DNA of 64,000 nucleotides from Dactylis glomerata (GCA_007115705.1 QXEO01002114.1:930001-994000), one strand, 5' to 3'; numbered from the stretch's first letter, positions 46,206 to 59,900 are shown. Numbers and translations are program-made. The notes: a model not told the origin generated them from the letters alone.

Positions 46206-46452
46206 AGAGGCCTTTAGTCCCGGTTTGAGACACAAACCGGGACTAAAGGTGGCGCACATGCGGGCTGCACGCCGCATAGCCCTTTAGTCCCGGTTTCTGT
46301 CTCAAACCAGGACTAAAGGCTCGTTACGGGCCGGGACCAAAGCCTCGTGGGCGGTTTGGCAATTTTGGGGCGACGTGGCCGGGCCTTTAGTCCCGGCCCA
46401 GATGGAGGCCGGGACTAAAGGGTCCAGGCCAAAGGCCCGTTTTCCACTAGTG
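46206..46452. repeat. CACTA right end: terminal and subterminal inverted repeats
   Basis: Inverted pairs of CTTTAGTCCCGG at about 46210-46248, 46280-46320 and 46383-46421, then the terminal sequence ending CCACTAGTG. One half-site reads CCAGGACTAAAG, a diverged copy. Confidence 0.88.
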
Positions 46453-49400
46453 TCCTTTAAGTTTGCCCAAGGCAACCATGGTCAAGCATACATGACCAAT
46501 CTCCATCTCCTCGGCAGTACCCTTCGAGTACTCCAAACCATCCCCGTGCCACGGCAGTACCCTCCAAGTACTCCATCCGGCACTAACTCCATTTTTCCGA
46601 AAACATTTTGTAAAACCAAAACTCGATACAGGTTAAGTATGGACATTCCAACCGTCCATGACCGAGGACTCGGCTATTCGAATAGATTACACTCTACAGA
46701 GGTTGTACACTTTACCCACACCATTCGATAAATCCACCGGGATACCACCACGGACCATCATACACAAGTATGCGGGGTTCGGATAATCGATCAAAGCCCT
46801 CCATGCATCTACCTTAGCACGGGTGCCTACCCTGTGGAGTCTACCTCCCCAGCACGCCCCGGCAGTACCTCCTTCAGAGCGTAACTCTGGCGCCACGGCG
46901 GGAGAACCCAAGTGTCTTCCGGCGGCTCGGGATATGCCGTTGTAATGTATTGACCCCCAATAGGCATCAACCCGGATTCGGGGGTGTCGCGTACCACTTT
47001 CTGGGCACCACGAACCCTTATATAGTATGATACTCCCCGCACTAAAGCAGACAGACTTCAGACTAGGCCCCGTCCCATACGGGGGTAATGTGGTTGCACG
47101 GGAGTAATTGGTTTGGCGACCACTTATACACAATGCCATTTTTCAGAAATCCACCAACTCCTTCATCTCCCATGTCCAACTCCATGTTTATAAAACCATT
47201 TGAAAACATTTCAATGGAGTAGCAACTACCCCAAGGTTTTCGAAAACATTTTCAAAAAAATTCCAGAGAGTATTCCCAATCATAGAGTTTTTGGCTCCAC
47301 TACAAGTTTTCCAAAGACTTTGATGCTAACCATCAAGTCTCTAATAAGAGGGGTGTTGAATAGGTCACAAGGGGTGTCATCTCTATGGATGATATCAAGT
47401 CTACTTGTGGAGCTAAGTCACCAACTATTGCTATCTAGAGAATAATAGCAATATAGAAAAACAATGCATAATAAGAAAACAGGAGTGAAGCAATGCAAGG
47501 TGTAATAGTAGGATTCAGATATGCAACAAGTAGATGGATTGCCTTGAGTGGCTTGTCCCTGATCTCCTTCCTCTTGATACTCAAAGATCTCCCCCTCCTC
47601 CGCACACTCGTCGTTCGATTCTATCGCCGGAAAAAGTAACAACAACACATAATAAGCACACATGCATACATGATCCACACCCAATACATGCAACACACAA
47701 GTAAAACATTGAGTATCAGAAGCAAACATGTTCAAATATCTGAACCAACAATATTTTCTACAAAGAAAACATTACCCAAATAATAGCAAAGCAATTCATA
47801 TTGACAAATAAACCTTATTCTCAAGCAAACCACTTGCAGGCATCAATATGCATCAAGACAAGGCATACAGCATACATTCAGGTAGCTAACAATATTACGG
47901 AACCACTCCAATTGGAATCAATTCAAAAGAAGCTTTTGGTGAATTATAAAGAATTTCCTACTCACACTTATCACTAGAAAGACAATTTAATTCCCTAAAA
48001 CTTTCGGTAAGTATTAAAATTCTACTAGAGACTAGTTTGGAAAGCTACTGCAATGTAGAACACACCAGAAGTGCATTCACCCAAAAATAATAAACTTACT
48101 GTGCACAATAATTAAAACAAAGCAGATCTTTATTATCACTAAAGTAATTACTACAGGTATTATATTACTCCTAAAATAGTAAATCCAATTCCTACAGCTT
48201 CACATAACAACAGGGCATCTCTGAAAATTGGAATCAAACATTTTCATCACACACAACTCCAGATTTGGATTTATGAAGATAAAGCCCTAGATCTACAACA
48301 AATAAATCACAGATAATTTCTAATGCCCTAAAAATCATGCATGCAGTACTGGGACTTAGGCAATACTGTAAGGTTCACATGAAAATTTGAATCATCAAAT
48401 TTGGACACTCAGGGAATTTTCTATGGATTTTCTAATCTAACAGATTCAAACAAAATGCAGAGCAGTTTCTAAAAAAATATGAAACGGGCCAGATCTGGGG
48501 GGGGGGCTCGTCCAGATCTGAGCTGGGCCGGCCCAGTCCGGCGCCAGCACGCGGGAGGAGTGGGATTTTGAAATGCTGACACGCGAGGTCCGGCGGTCAG
48601 CGGCTTGAGCAGCCGAAGCGGTACGGGGCTACGCGGTCCATCCGATTAGAATGAGATCGACGGCGGAGGGCCGTCGTCTCCCTCGCATCGGCGGTGGGGG
48701 CAGAAACCCTAGCCCTAGCTACTGGAAAGAAGGAGAGGCTCACCGAGGGTCGTCGAGGGTGGCTGAGGTTGCTGCAGGGCGGCGGCGGTCTTCTGGGAAG
48801 TTGGTCCGTGTCCAAAACCTGCAGGAAGTAGATCTCACGGCGGTAGGTGGTCGTGCTTGTCCTCGATGACCTCCGGGTTCCGTTGGCGATGGCAATGGCT
48901 ACGGGCTGCCACAGAGGAAACGGAGGGCTGGGTGAGATTCAGAAAGAGGAGAGGAAGGGAGAGGTGCAGAGAGGGAGCAGAGAGAGATGATCAACCACGA
49001 CCGCAACCTGCGGCATCTACCCCTGCTCCGGCAGCGCTCCTCGATCTCAGCAGCCCGGGGAGTGGGTAGGGCTTGTCGGCGTGGTTCTCTGGGTGGAGAG
49101 GAGTGAGGCTGGGGGAAGAATGGCGTCCAGGGGAAGGCTCGGGCCGTTCCAGTGAGTTTTATACTCCGGTGTTGAGCTCGGAGTACGTGGGTTTGAGCGT
49201 CGGCGATTAGGCCGCTAGGCGGCGTGTTCTGGGCGGCTTTGTGGACTACGTCTACGGGTGTGGTCCTTGGTGTCGATGGCTCAACGTTTCGGTCGGAAAC
49301 GTGTCGGGTTCAGTGTGCACGCACGAACGATCGAGCTCGTTCCCGTCGTGTCGGTTGTCTATGGAGCAGAGAGGGTGGCACAAGTTAGAGGGGTTATGGT

Positions 49401-50452
49401 GCTTTGCTGATTCATGCTCAGCCTGACGCGGTAACGGTCACGTACGGCTGGGAACACGGGGCTCGCTCTCGGTGTGCAGGCGATAGGGCCAGAGCGAGGT
49501 GACAGGGTGGTGCTCGTGGTCGTTTGGTCGTGGGGTGCTGTTGGGTCGTGGAGTGGAGGGGTCGGCGAGCTGATTGGCGAGGTTGGGCGGCCGGGCTTGC
49601 TGCATAAGCCTCTAGCCCTCTCGGGTGCTCGCCGGCCGGTATGGGCGACCACAGGCATGGAGGGAGAGGTAGGGCTATGGTGTCTCTGCTAGGTGGGGTC
49701 CTAGGGGATTACTGATGCCCATCTCATCGCTGGTTGGGAGTTTAGGGGCGGTGGAGGGAGAAAAGAAAGAGAGGGAGAGGATCTACCCTAGATCACCTCG
49801 GGTCTCCCTCCTTCCTTGTGTCCAAGCACAAAAGACAAGGACTAAGAGCTGGGTTTTGAAGAGAGGGCAGAGAGAGAGGGAGAGGTGGTCGGCCAGGGTT
49901 GTCACCTTGAGTGATTTGCAAACAAAGAGAAGAAGAAACAAGAGAAGAAGAAGAAAAGGATCATTTGGCCGAAATTCATTTGAATTTCGAAAAATTCAAA
50001 ATCTGGTCCAAGTGGTGGTGGGGGCTTGCTAAGATGTGATCTACAAGTGGTAGAAATCATTCTACCAAGTTTTTAGAATTTTTAAACAAGTGGAATTGAG
50101 GTTTCGATGAAGTCCTTATTTTTTAATAAAGGTGCAAAAATAAAAGAGAAAGAAAAAGGTGAGTGGAGTAATCAAGCAATGGAGTTGAGCTAGGGTTTTT
50201 GGTTCACACAAACCAGCACTAGGTTAAAAATCATTGCATAAAATCATAGCACAAATTTCTAGTTCCTAATGCACAAGAGGTAGAAGTGCTAGAATTTAAT
50301 CATGCCAAAAACACACACACACATGCACAAGTCATTGCATAAAATCATACATGCTATCATTCAAGCTCACAACAAAGCAAAGTTTTTAATTCACCCAAAA
50401 TAAAGCATTTATCCAAGGTCTCAATAAGGTCTACAAAAAGTGAGGTGTTACA
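46453..50452 (-). repeat. Element B 5' LTR (right copy), part right of the CACTA
   Basis: Starts with the tcc duplication and is collinear with 7211-11233. It ends GTGAGGTGTTACA, which on the minus strand is the proper TGTAACACC LTR start. No gene is visible; the frames at 46687-47139 and 49474-50032 are the same LTR frames seen in the left copy. Confidence 0.92.
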
Positions 50453-52637
50453 GTTCATACATACAACAATGGAGTATAATAAAAAAAACTCAGCAGAAGA
50501 CATCTCCAATGAGCGAGCAGTAGATGCCTTTGTATCCGATCTCCATCGGTCGGATCTCTTTGAAGAATTGGGAAGAACAAAGCCTAAATCGGTGTCAGAA
50601 TTGATGGAAATAGCAAACAGATTCACAGACGGAGAAGATGCTTATCATAGCAAAAGGGCATGTTCACCCGAATATGATGGACCAGGCAGGCAACGCAACC
50701 AGAGATGCCAATCTTGCAAAGGGGACGGTCGTGCTAGGCATAACCAAATCGCCGCAGGATACGAGAAAAGAGACGAAGAAGGTGATGCGAATGAGGAGTA
50801 TCATAAAAAAGACAACTACATACGAGAGAGGCCAAAGTATCCCGACCCATCGGCAGAGGATATCCTTCATGGACCTTGCCGCATCCACTATGCATATCTA
50901 GATGGCAAGAGGGTCTCCAATCACCTGATGAGAGATTGCAGAACATTCTTAAGACTACAAGAAGCCATGGAACTAAGCCAAGGAGCACAACAAGGAGGTA
51001 TGACACATGACAGGGCGATCACAGATTAGGGATATCAAATACAAAGCGGCACAAACCATCCCCAAGCGAAAGTGTACATATCAGCAATGATCCAGCCTGT
51101 CCCAAAATCTAAGAAAGAACAGAAAAGTATATCAAGGAAAGTAAATCTAGCAATATCGTCACCACCAGCTACCACAGAATACATGTGATGGTCAGACCAA
51201 ACAGTCAGGTTCAGCAGAGAAGATCACCTGAGGAAGGTACCCAGGCCAGGGCACACACCAATGGTGTTGAAAGCACAAATTGGAGGATACAACATCGGAC
51301 GAGTATTCATGGATGCTGGCAGTGGTATAAACCTGATATATGCAAGAACCTTGAAGGCTACGAATATATCACTGGAGTGGTTACAACCAACAGATTGCTC
51401 TTCAAGGAATAGTACAAGGAAGTGCAAACTACCCACTAGGAAAAATCGAACTCGGCGTTTGCTTCGGTGACAACGACAACTTCCAAAGAGAAAAGCTGGA
51501 ATTTGAAGTCATGAACTGGCCCTCACAGTATCACGCGATCCTAGGATGGCCAGCGTTTGCATGATTTATGGCAGTTCCTCATTACGCTTACCTGGCACTC
51601 GAAATCCCAAGACCTAAAGGAGTCATCACAGTAAAAGGAAGCTTCGAAGTATCAAACAGTTGCAACAAGGAATTTAATAGGATGGCGCAAACTTTTGGCA
51701 TGACAGCTGAATATACAATACTCAAGGGCAAAACTGATCACAATATACTACCCGACGTTGGTCGATCCTTGCCAGATCAGGCTTTCGACGCAACCTAAGA
51801 CTCTACGAAAGTTCGGGTTCATCCAACGGACCTAGCAAAAACAACTTCCATCGCAGTAAACCTAGATCCCACATAGGAAAGCACGCTTGTCGAGTTGCTC
51901 CATGAGTGCTGGGAAATCTTTGCCTGGTGTCCTTCAGACATGCTAAGGGTTCCTAGGGAACTCGTCGAGAACGCACTCAACATGGATCCAAAGGCAAGGC
52001 CGGTCAAGCAACCTCTTCGACAGTTTGATGAACCCAAAAGAAAAGCAATTGCAGCCGAGCTGCAAAGATTAGAAAACGCAGGCTTCATCAGAGAAATCAA
52101 AACATCGACTTGGGTGTCTAACCCAGTGATCGTCCCAAAGAAAAATACAGTCATACGTCGCGTATGTGTTGATTGCACATCCCTCAACAAACACTGTCCC
52201 AAGGATCCCTTTCCGCTACCTCGCATAGATCAAATAATTGACTCAACGGCGGGGTGCGTGAGGCTTTCCTTTCTGGACGCATATTCAGGATACAATTAGA
52301 TCAAGTTGAAGTGAGAGGACAAAGAAAAGACAGCCTTTATCACACCATACGACGTTTTTTGGTACCAAGTCATGCCTTTCGGCCTCAAGAACACAGGGAC
52401 AACCTATCAAAGGATGATGCAAAATTGCCTCGGATGCCAAATAGGTCAAAACATCCAAGTCTACAACGATGACATGGTCATCACCACGAGAAAATAGGAA
52501 TCTTTAATTAATGACTTGAAGGAAACTTTTGACAACCTCGATAGGTACAAGCTAAAGCTCAACCCGACAAAATGTTCTTTTGGTGTTTCAACAGGACAAC
52601 TTCTGGGATTCCTGGTATCGGCGAGAGGAATAGAATC
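50453..52637 (+). pseudogene. Tat-type Ty3/gypsy gag-pol remnant
   Basis: Decayed coding sequence into which B, the solo LTR and D inserted. The gag end is readable at 50458-51027 (RAVDAFVSDLHRSDLFEELG, CRIHYAYLDGKRVSNHLMRD). The protease is near 51297 (FMDAGSGINLIYARTLK). The RT runs from about 51960 (VKQPLRQFDEPKRKAIAAEL, RVCVDCTSLNKHCPKD, FLDAYSGYN) to a changed catalytic motif YNDDMVITT near 52461 and TKCSFGVSTGQLLGFLVSAR. Stops and frame changes separate these pieces. The gag and RT style fit the Tat/Retand lineage. Its LTRs are not in the window. Confidence 0.82.
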
Positions 52638-55600
52638 TGTAGTGACCTCACCTTTTAAAGATGACGATCCCTATGCTTTTCAGTGCCAGTCCCTGGATCA
52701 AACGCTAGCACACACAGTTTAAGATGTAATATCAAGAAATAAAGGTCATTTTATTACATCGCATGATCTAGCAATTACATAAAGCAAACTTTACAACACT
52801 CATAGCACAAAGCTTTCAGAGTTTACAATGAAATCAAATAATAGCATGAAGTCCTTCTTCTTCATGTGCCACAGGCGAACATGCTGCGGATAGACTCGTA
52901 ACCCTGTCGTACCTTTCTTATCGTCAAAACCTGCAACATGAAACGTTGCAGCCACAAAAGGGTCAATACACTTGAATTGTATTGGCAAGATGTTACTTTT
53001 TGGTGGACACAAATGGAATCCTAACACTGACATGAATATTTGGCTAAGTGGATCTTCAGGCCAAGCTTGCAGAAAAGCAATTGTTTATCCTACTTTTCAA
53101 AAGATCTCATTTCTCTTTTAAAACACTATTGGACACACTGGAATCCACCATGTGCTCCTAGTTAATTATGCACACACAGGAATCCACCAGGTGTACATAG
53201 TTATGATCACACAACAATCCCTTGTTAACCGCTCAAGTTTTAATTTAAAGAAGTTGGGATGAGGAGAGCCTTGAACAGCTTCAACATTATGTTGCTCAAA
53301 ATTGTCCGTAACCGGGGACATGGCTAAGTACTTAGTTTTTAACACTCTGCAGAGGTGGTGCACTTTTCCCAAAAGACTCAGTCCACCCCTTTTTGCCATG
53401 ATGCTCATTTTGCTCAAATGGCCAGGTGAAGACTAAGACGAGACCTTTCAGAAGCAATCCCTCAGACCAAACCAGATGCATTCCATCCTACAATTCACTA
53501 CCACCCTCTGTCCGTCTGGCTGAGTTATTGCAACTTAGTTAGTCAAGACAGAGCCCATATGACTCGTGGTTGCACTGGAAGCTTCACGACTTGAACGTCT
53601 CCAATCTCTTTATTCCTGGGTGGCCATCCAGAAGTGAGATACACACGACCGCCATAGAGATGGCTCCGGTGTAACCACTCAACATAAATCCATCTTACCA
53701 ATTTCCACCCAGGTGTTTCATTAACTTAGTTGTTTTCTTAGTTTTTGCAAAACATAGTTTTCAAACTTAATAAAAGAACATGTGGAAATCCCAACCATGA
53801 ATTCTATAGCACAACTAAGAAATCTACACTTACGATGTTTCTTCTAACAGGGTAATCAGGGGTATCCTAAATAGGAGATAGCAAGCATAACAATCTACAC
53901 ATGCATAATATTGAAAGAAGGGAAACACTACATGCATATTAAAACATTGGGAATTTTATGAACAAGAGTGACACTTGCCTTAAAAATTTCTGAAGATTGT
54001 ACTTCTCTTAATCAACACATGTGGCTCTCCGTACAACTATAAGATAGAAAGTAACACAACATAAACACACCATTCAAGGCAACATAATCAAACAAGACAA
54101 CAAAAGTGTTTATTTGTTTTAGCCTAGTCTTGATTTGTCTTAGTAATATATGGACAAAAGATTGTGGCATGAAGTTGGCTTGATATGGATGGAGAGAATG
54201 ACTAAGTCAAGGACTTAAAGATTGATGGGGGTTTTCTAAATTGTTAAGAAGTGTCAAACACTTAGCAAAATAGCTTAAGGAGATTCCTAGGCTTGGTTTG
54301 AGAAGTTGGATGAATAAACTCTGAGTTATGAGGTTTATCACTTTCATCCTCTTGACTTGGGCTCTCTTCTCTTGATCTTCTTGTTCTTCTTCATCTTCTT
54401 GTCTTCTCTTCAACTTCTTCTATTTTCCTTCAACTCCTTGTCTTCTCTTCAACTTCTTCTATTTGCCTTCAACTCCTTGTCTTCTCTTCAACTTCTTCTC
54501 CATGGTCTTGATATGGAAAACTTCTAGGTCATAGCGTTGGATGGGGTAGTCAAATACTTAGAAGAATTTGGATGTGATGGAGTTGATAGTTTTGCACTTG
54601 GGCAAGGATAGAGAGTAGATTTTTCACTAAGTCATGGGTAGAGTTGAGTGATCATTAGGACTTAGGATAATTCACCATTTGCATAGTGGGACAAAATCAA
54701 ATAGCACAAAGTGCATGATAGAAATTAGGGATTTGATATTTGCAAGGTGCTTCAAATAACACATCTATATCTTGTAGAAAGGATGAACTAATGGGGTTGA
54801 CCTTTGAATGAGTGTGAAAAGTGTGTGAAGTATTTTGGTGGTTTTCTATTATCAAGATAATCAATTTTGCAAAAGGAATTATGCCTAAAATATTTATAGA
54901 ATTAAATCTAGGAAGAAAATACTCAAATCCTCATTTGAATTTGAATACTTGATAAAATTGGTACAAATAATTTGTGCAGTGGTTCTACTGGATGGAGGAC
55001 AACGATATGGTCCTACTGCAAATAGAATCAACTGAAAAGGATTTATAGAATTTGAACTATATTAAAAACACTCAAACTCACATATTTAAATTTGAATGTT
55101 TTCAACTAGTTCAAAAGACAAATTTTATTACAGAATAGTGTTCTACACATTTTTAGGAGTTCAGCGATATATTATTTGCAATTTTTGGTTCAGTAGAACT
55201 TGAGATATAAATTTTACAAGATTCAGTCATTTTCTGTTTTTAGAATCTAATTTTGAAATCCTGACTCAACAGGGCTGGCCACATGGCATGTCGTGATTGG
55301 GCAGTACCGTTTCAGCCGGATTGGGCTTTACAGCCATTGGATTTAAAGAGATCCGAATGGCCTAGATCTGCTGGTACCGATTCACTTAAGTGAATCTATC
55401 CGATCCGTTGGATCGAGATTGGACGCACGGGATTAAAACTGAGAGGGAGAGGGTACCTAGGGTTAGGTTTCTGGTGGGAGTTCGCCGGCGAGGCATGCAG
55501 GTGGTCAACTTCGCCGATGATCTGGTGGGTTCTGGACGACGGCGAGCCTACGACGGGCTTCAGGATGACATGGAGATGACGATGGTATGCAGCACACGAA

Positions 55601-56870
55601 TCTTCGTTTCCTGTTACAGAGGAGAGAGGCGGCTGGAGTTTAGGTGTAGTGGCGATGCGACTATAGACGCGGGCGGCATGACGACTGCAGGAAGACCCTG
55701 GGGGTGGCAATCTTACCAGAGGGTGCGGGGTGCCGAGGCGATCGTGGTGGCGAAGCGAACGATCTGGAGGTGCTCCGGTTGTGCAGCGATTGCTCGCTGG
55801 AGTTGTGCCTGTAGACGGCAATATCCAGCCGAGGACGGGCACGTCGACTTGGAGCGCAAGAGAAGACAAAGATATGTCCGTGAGGTGCGCGAGGGAGAGG
55901 GGAAGGTGCCAAGGCAGACGGAAGGGTGGGGAAGGGTCGGGGCTTACCGGGATCGTCGGTGAACCGCGGCGGTGTCTGCGGGATGGCATGCTTGATTTCG
56001 CGCAGCCTGGCGGCCGAGAGAGAGGAAAAAGGGGTGCAGGAGAGAGAGGAGATCGGGCGGCTTTTATAGGCGCAGGGGTGCGATGAAATCGGTAGGAGAT
56101 CAACTGAATTAAGGGGGAGAGGAAATCGCGGCTCGGGAGAGCTCACCGGCGAAATTTCTGGCCGAGGGTTAGGGATGACAACCGGGCCCCACTTGTCAGA
56201 GAGAGAGAGAGAGAAAGGCAAAAGAGATACCGGTTCGGGAGATAATCCGGGGTGGGCCGTGGGCTGATTCCTTTGCTAGGCCGAAGGGGTTCCCCGGGCC
56301 CTTTTATATATTTTTTCCTTCTTTTCCTTTTTCCGTTTTCTTATTTCCTTTATAACTTTCGCAAATTTGGTCCAAATTGATTCAAACCAATTTGTAAATT
56401 TTTCTAAAATTCCGAGAAACAAACTAGGGCAGTAAGAAACATGATTTCATAAATAAAACTAATTTCCAATAAAAACTTTATAAATTAGCCAAAGGGCTTA
56501 TTTGCATAATAGAAAATGATTTGAAAATAATCCTTTTACGATCAAGGCATAACTTTATTAAAAATAGTATTTGAAATTTAATTCAAACATGCTTTTGGCA
56601 TTGCAACTTTATTTGATATAAATCCTTTTGTAAAATGTTTCCTTTGCAAATGTGCTTGCATAGTATTGGAATAAATACAAAATGGTATTTTGAAATATTA
56701 TTTTCTCAAATGAGTTCTGCAAGGAAATAAAGGAATTTTGAAATGGTTTTTCTAATAAGGCTTTTAAATAAAACAAAAAGTTTTAATTCCTTGTGAAATT
56801 TGCAATCAATACAAACATACATGGTTCCTATTTTAATTTATTTTCACATTCCAAAATTTTGGATGTGACA
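52638..56870 (-). mobile_element. Solo LTR (4.2 kb), same family as element D, minus orientation
   Basis: The + strand begins TGTAGTGACCTC and ends GGATGTGACA, flanked by the 5-bp duplication gaatc at 52633-52637 and 56871-56875. The Tat RT reads in frame across the empty site. Stretches match the inverse of the element D LTR, for example the segment around GTAACCGGGGACATGGC at 53309. It has no internal element sequence, so it is the product of recombination between two LTRs. ORFs in it (such as 55390-56103) have no domain support. Confidence 0.85.
54399..54505. repeat. Pyrimidine-rich tandem repeat, 39-bp unit
   Basis: TTGTCTTCTCTTCAACTTCT recurs at 54399, 54438 and 54477, an exact 39-base step with about 2.7 copies. 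It lies inside the solo LTR. Confidence 0.85.
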
Positions 56871-56916
56871 GAATCAAACCCAGAGAAAATCCAGGCAATA
56901 TTAACAATGGGGAAAC
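56871..56916 (+). pseudogene. Tat-type RT remnant, continuation between two LTRs
   Basis: 46 bases that continue the RT reading interrupted at 52637 (NPEKIQAILTMGK). They are caught between the solo LTR and the element D LTR. The last five bases (gaaac) are presumably the target duplication of element D, whose other copy is not in the window. Confidence 0.8.
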
Positions 56917-59900
56917 TGTAACATCCCAAGATTTTAAAATACCAAAATTCATCATGCATTCATGGCATATTGCATAATTGATTTTATTATGAGGTTTTTG
57001 AAACATTTTCACCAAATACTAATGTTTTAATTGCCTTTTAAAATAAGATTTAAGAAACAAAAGGTTTTCAGAAAGTTATTATTTAAATAGCACCATGTTC
57101 ATATAAAAGCTTTATTGTGTTTTACAAATATTTCTTTTTACAAAATATTATCAAATCAAGGTTTATGTGTTACAAACACATTATTTTAAATTGTCAAAGT
57201 TGTCAGAATTGGAATTTTACTTTTCAAATAGGTTTTACTTTTTCAAACAATAAAGCAAAAAACAGAAAATAAGAAAAAGAAGCAGAACAAAAAAAGAGAA
57301 ACTAGCCCAACTGGGCCGGCCTGGAGCCAACGGCCCAGCAGACTAGCCCGGGAAGGAAACCCCCGCAGCCCCTCCCTTTCTCTCTCTGACTGATGGGTCC
57401 CACCCGTTAGTTCCTTCTTCCCAAAACCGCCGCTCCTTTTCTTCTGGAACCGCCGCTCCGCTCCACTTCCTACTTCTTCCCGCACGCCCAGAACCGCAAC
57501 CACTCCCCGTATTGGCACCCTCCGCAAACCAAACCTCTCTGCTCCATTTCCCCCTCCTCTTTCCCTCGAATTTCTGCGCCATACTGCACAATTTCTCGCC
57601 GGAGTCCGTGGAGTCCGTCGCCGAAACCCGTCAGTATCAACGCGGTGGAGCAGCCCTGCATCCCCTCTCGACCTCCCTCTCTTTATCCTCTCTCTTGCGC
57701 TCTCTCTAACCATCGGCCGTACCATTTTTCCTCCACAAAGCCGCTCCGTAGAGGCATTGTCGGAGCGCACCGACGCCCTCGCCATCCTCCAGTCACCCTT
57801 CGACATCACCTCGGGAAGCAGACATTGTCGCCGATCAAGATTTCGAGGTCACCGTCTTTGTCCGCACTCCGTCCGCTACTTTCCCGCCATCGCAGACCCC
57901 AGGAGCAACGTCGCCGTCGATCCCCAGTACCGCCCTCGCCGGAAAACCGCATCGCCGGTGAGCAATCTTCCTCTATCCATCTATGTCCCTCGGATTTCAA
58001 TTGTATGGCCAGGATTAGAAGCCCACACCGAAAGCGTATCGCCCAGTAGAAACATCCCACGTAGCAAGTCAAACGGCCCCTAGTCAAATCCAGTCAATTT
58101 GATTTCAAATTCGAAATTCAAATCACAGAAATTGTTCTGAACTTGTAAAATCTCTAGAAATTAATCTACTTGGCCAAAAAATTGCAAACTTGGTATATGT
58201 GGAATCCTACAAATGTGTAGTATCCATTTATGCAGAGAAATCATAGTGGTTCTGTACAAAGTTTTGAAATGAAAAATTAAATGGCATAATTGACCTATAA
58301 ACACCATAAAATTCATAACTTTTGTTCTGTGAATCCAATTGCTACAAATTTGTAGTCTATGGATTCCTCAGAACATGAAGAACACTCTGGAACCAAAAAA
58401 TTTCAAACTAGAAACATGCACAAACTTGCTACTGTTAAATTTAACCAAATCACTATTTTAGACCTCATTTGATTTCAGAAAATGATTTTTGGGTCAAACC
58501 ACTTGCAGTAGCTTTATGTTACTGTCCCCTATCCAGTAGGTTCATAACCTAATTTTCTCAGAGCAATGCCAAACCAGAACCATTTTTGGGAAGCATTTGC
58601 TCAATTTTCAAATAGTCAAAATTGTTTATTGCTTTGCAAAATAATTAAAAGGCTTTTCCAACACCACACTTGCTTTCTAAACAGCATGGCTCACTAAATA
58701 TAACATTTTCACACACTAACCTAGTGCGTGAAAAGAAATTGACATTTGTATCCATGCATACATGTCTATGATTGCCATTTAGAATTAGAATATTTATGCA
58801 TGTGTACTTGTTGCTTGTATAGATTGTGAAGAAGAGCTGAACAACTCTTATGACTGCTGTGAGTGTGCTGGTTGCTACCAAGGCAAGTGACACACATACT
58901 CCCCTACCCATTTTACTATATGCATTAGTGTTTTTATAGTAGTATGCATGATAGGTTGGTTTCTCAAAGTGAAGTGATGCAATGCTAGATCCTAGTAGTG
59001 TATAGCCACCCCTGAACCAACTCCTGTTAGGGTGTACCATTGTTGAAAAATGATGCCAATGCTTATTTCTTAAGTTGATGTTTAGTTATGAAATTTAAAT
59101 TCAACCCAATGAAACACCTGGGTGGAAATGGCATTGCTTGGTTTATGTTGAGTGGCTACTTGGGGCCACATGCCTAGTGGATTTAACCATGGTATGTGGC
59201 ATTTTCATGAGGGTTAGTACACTTGTGGGATGCCACCCAGGAACAAAGAGACTACCATGTCTTCCTTGCTTAGTGAGCTTGCAGTGCAGCCTTATGACAA
59301 TATGGGCTCTGTCTTGACTGATTAAGATGTGAGGGTTCAACTTATGTGCAAGATATCGGCTGGTAGTATAATTGTAGGTGGGAACGGATCTTGCCAGTAT
59401 GGTTGCTCTCTCCTTCTGAAAGGTCTTGTCTCATTCTTCTCTCTGGGTAGAATGGGTCTTAAGGTGAAAGTGCATAACCCCTGCAGGGTGTCAAACTAAT
59501 CGATTAGCCGTGTCCCCGGTTATGGACAATTTGAGTTCCTAGACATGGATGTATGGAAGAGTCTCCTCACCTTTTCAAAATGAATAAAACTTGTTTAGAA
59601 ACAGTCTCCGGACCATGTGGTGGATTTATCCTCATGGGGTCATCTTGGTAGATTTAACCAGGTGACTTTGGTGCTCATGGTGGATTTAACCATGTGCCCC
59701 TTAAAGTCTTTCAAAGATTAAAAGTTTGTTTTAAAAATGATAGGATAAATCTTGGTTTATGCAAATCAGCCAAAGGCTCCACCAGCCAAATATCATGTAG
59801 ATAGCTCTTTCACAACAGCCACCAAATTTGTGTCATTTGCCAGTACATCATCGTACTGACCCCCATTTATGGGGCTGCATATTGAAATGTGCAGGATATT

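Larger units (their letters stand above)
25323..46452 (-). mobile_element. CACTA DNA transposon (21.1 kb; 10.7 kb without element F)
   Basis: The ends read CACTAGTGGGGAC on the left and the inverse of CACTAGTGGAAAAC on the right. They are flanked by the 3-bp duplication tcc at 25320-25322 and 46453-46455; 3 bp is the CACTA hallmark. The empty site is present in the other B LTR at 7208-7210. Both ends carry TTTAGTCCCGG inverted repeats. Inside, on the minus strand, are a TNP2-type transposase gene and a Ulp1-like gene, with tandem repeats between them. Element F sits in the second gene. Confidence 0.95.
1..50452 (-). mobile_element. Element B: Tekay-like Ty3/gypsy chromovirus, heavily nested
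   Basis: This is the frame element of the left four fifths of the window. Read on the minus strand it runs 5' LTR (24740-50452, interrupted by a CACTA), PBS, leader ORF, gag, protease, RT, RNase H, integrase with a chromodomain, polypurine tract, then 3' LTR (from before base 1 to 11233, interrupted by element A). The LTRs begin TGTAACACCTC and end CCCCACA on the minus strand. The order PR-RT-RH-INT plus a C-terminal chromodomain places it among chromoviruses, and the RT and gag style fit the Tekay/Del clade. The coding region carries stops, frameshifts and an integrase deletion, so it is dead. The right flank is gttca (50453-50457); the left flank lies outside the window, so the target duplication cannot be checked. 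Confidence 0.88.

Noticed and set aside
55390..56221. Overlapping ORFs of 118-235 codons on both strands
   Set aside because: They are inside the solo LTR in a GC-richer stretch, with no domain and no consistent frame.
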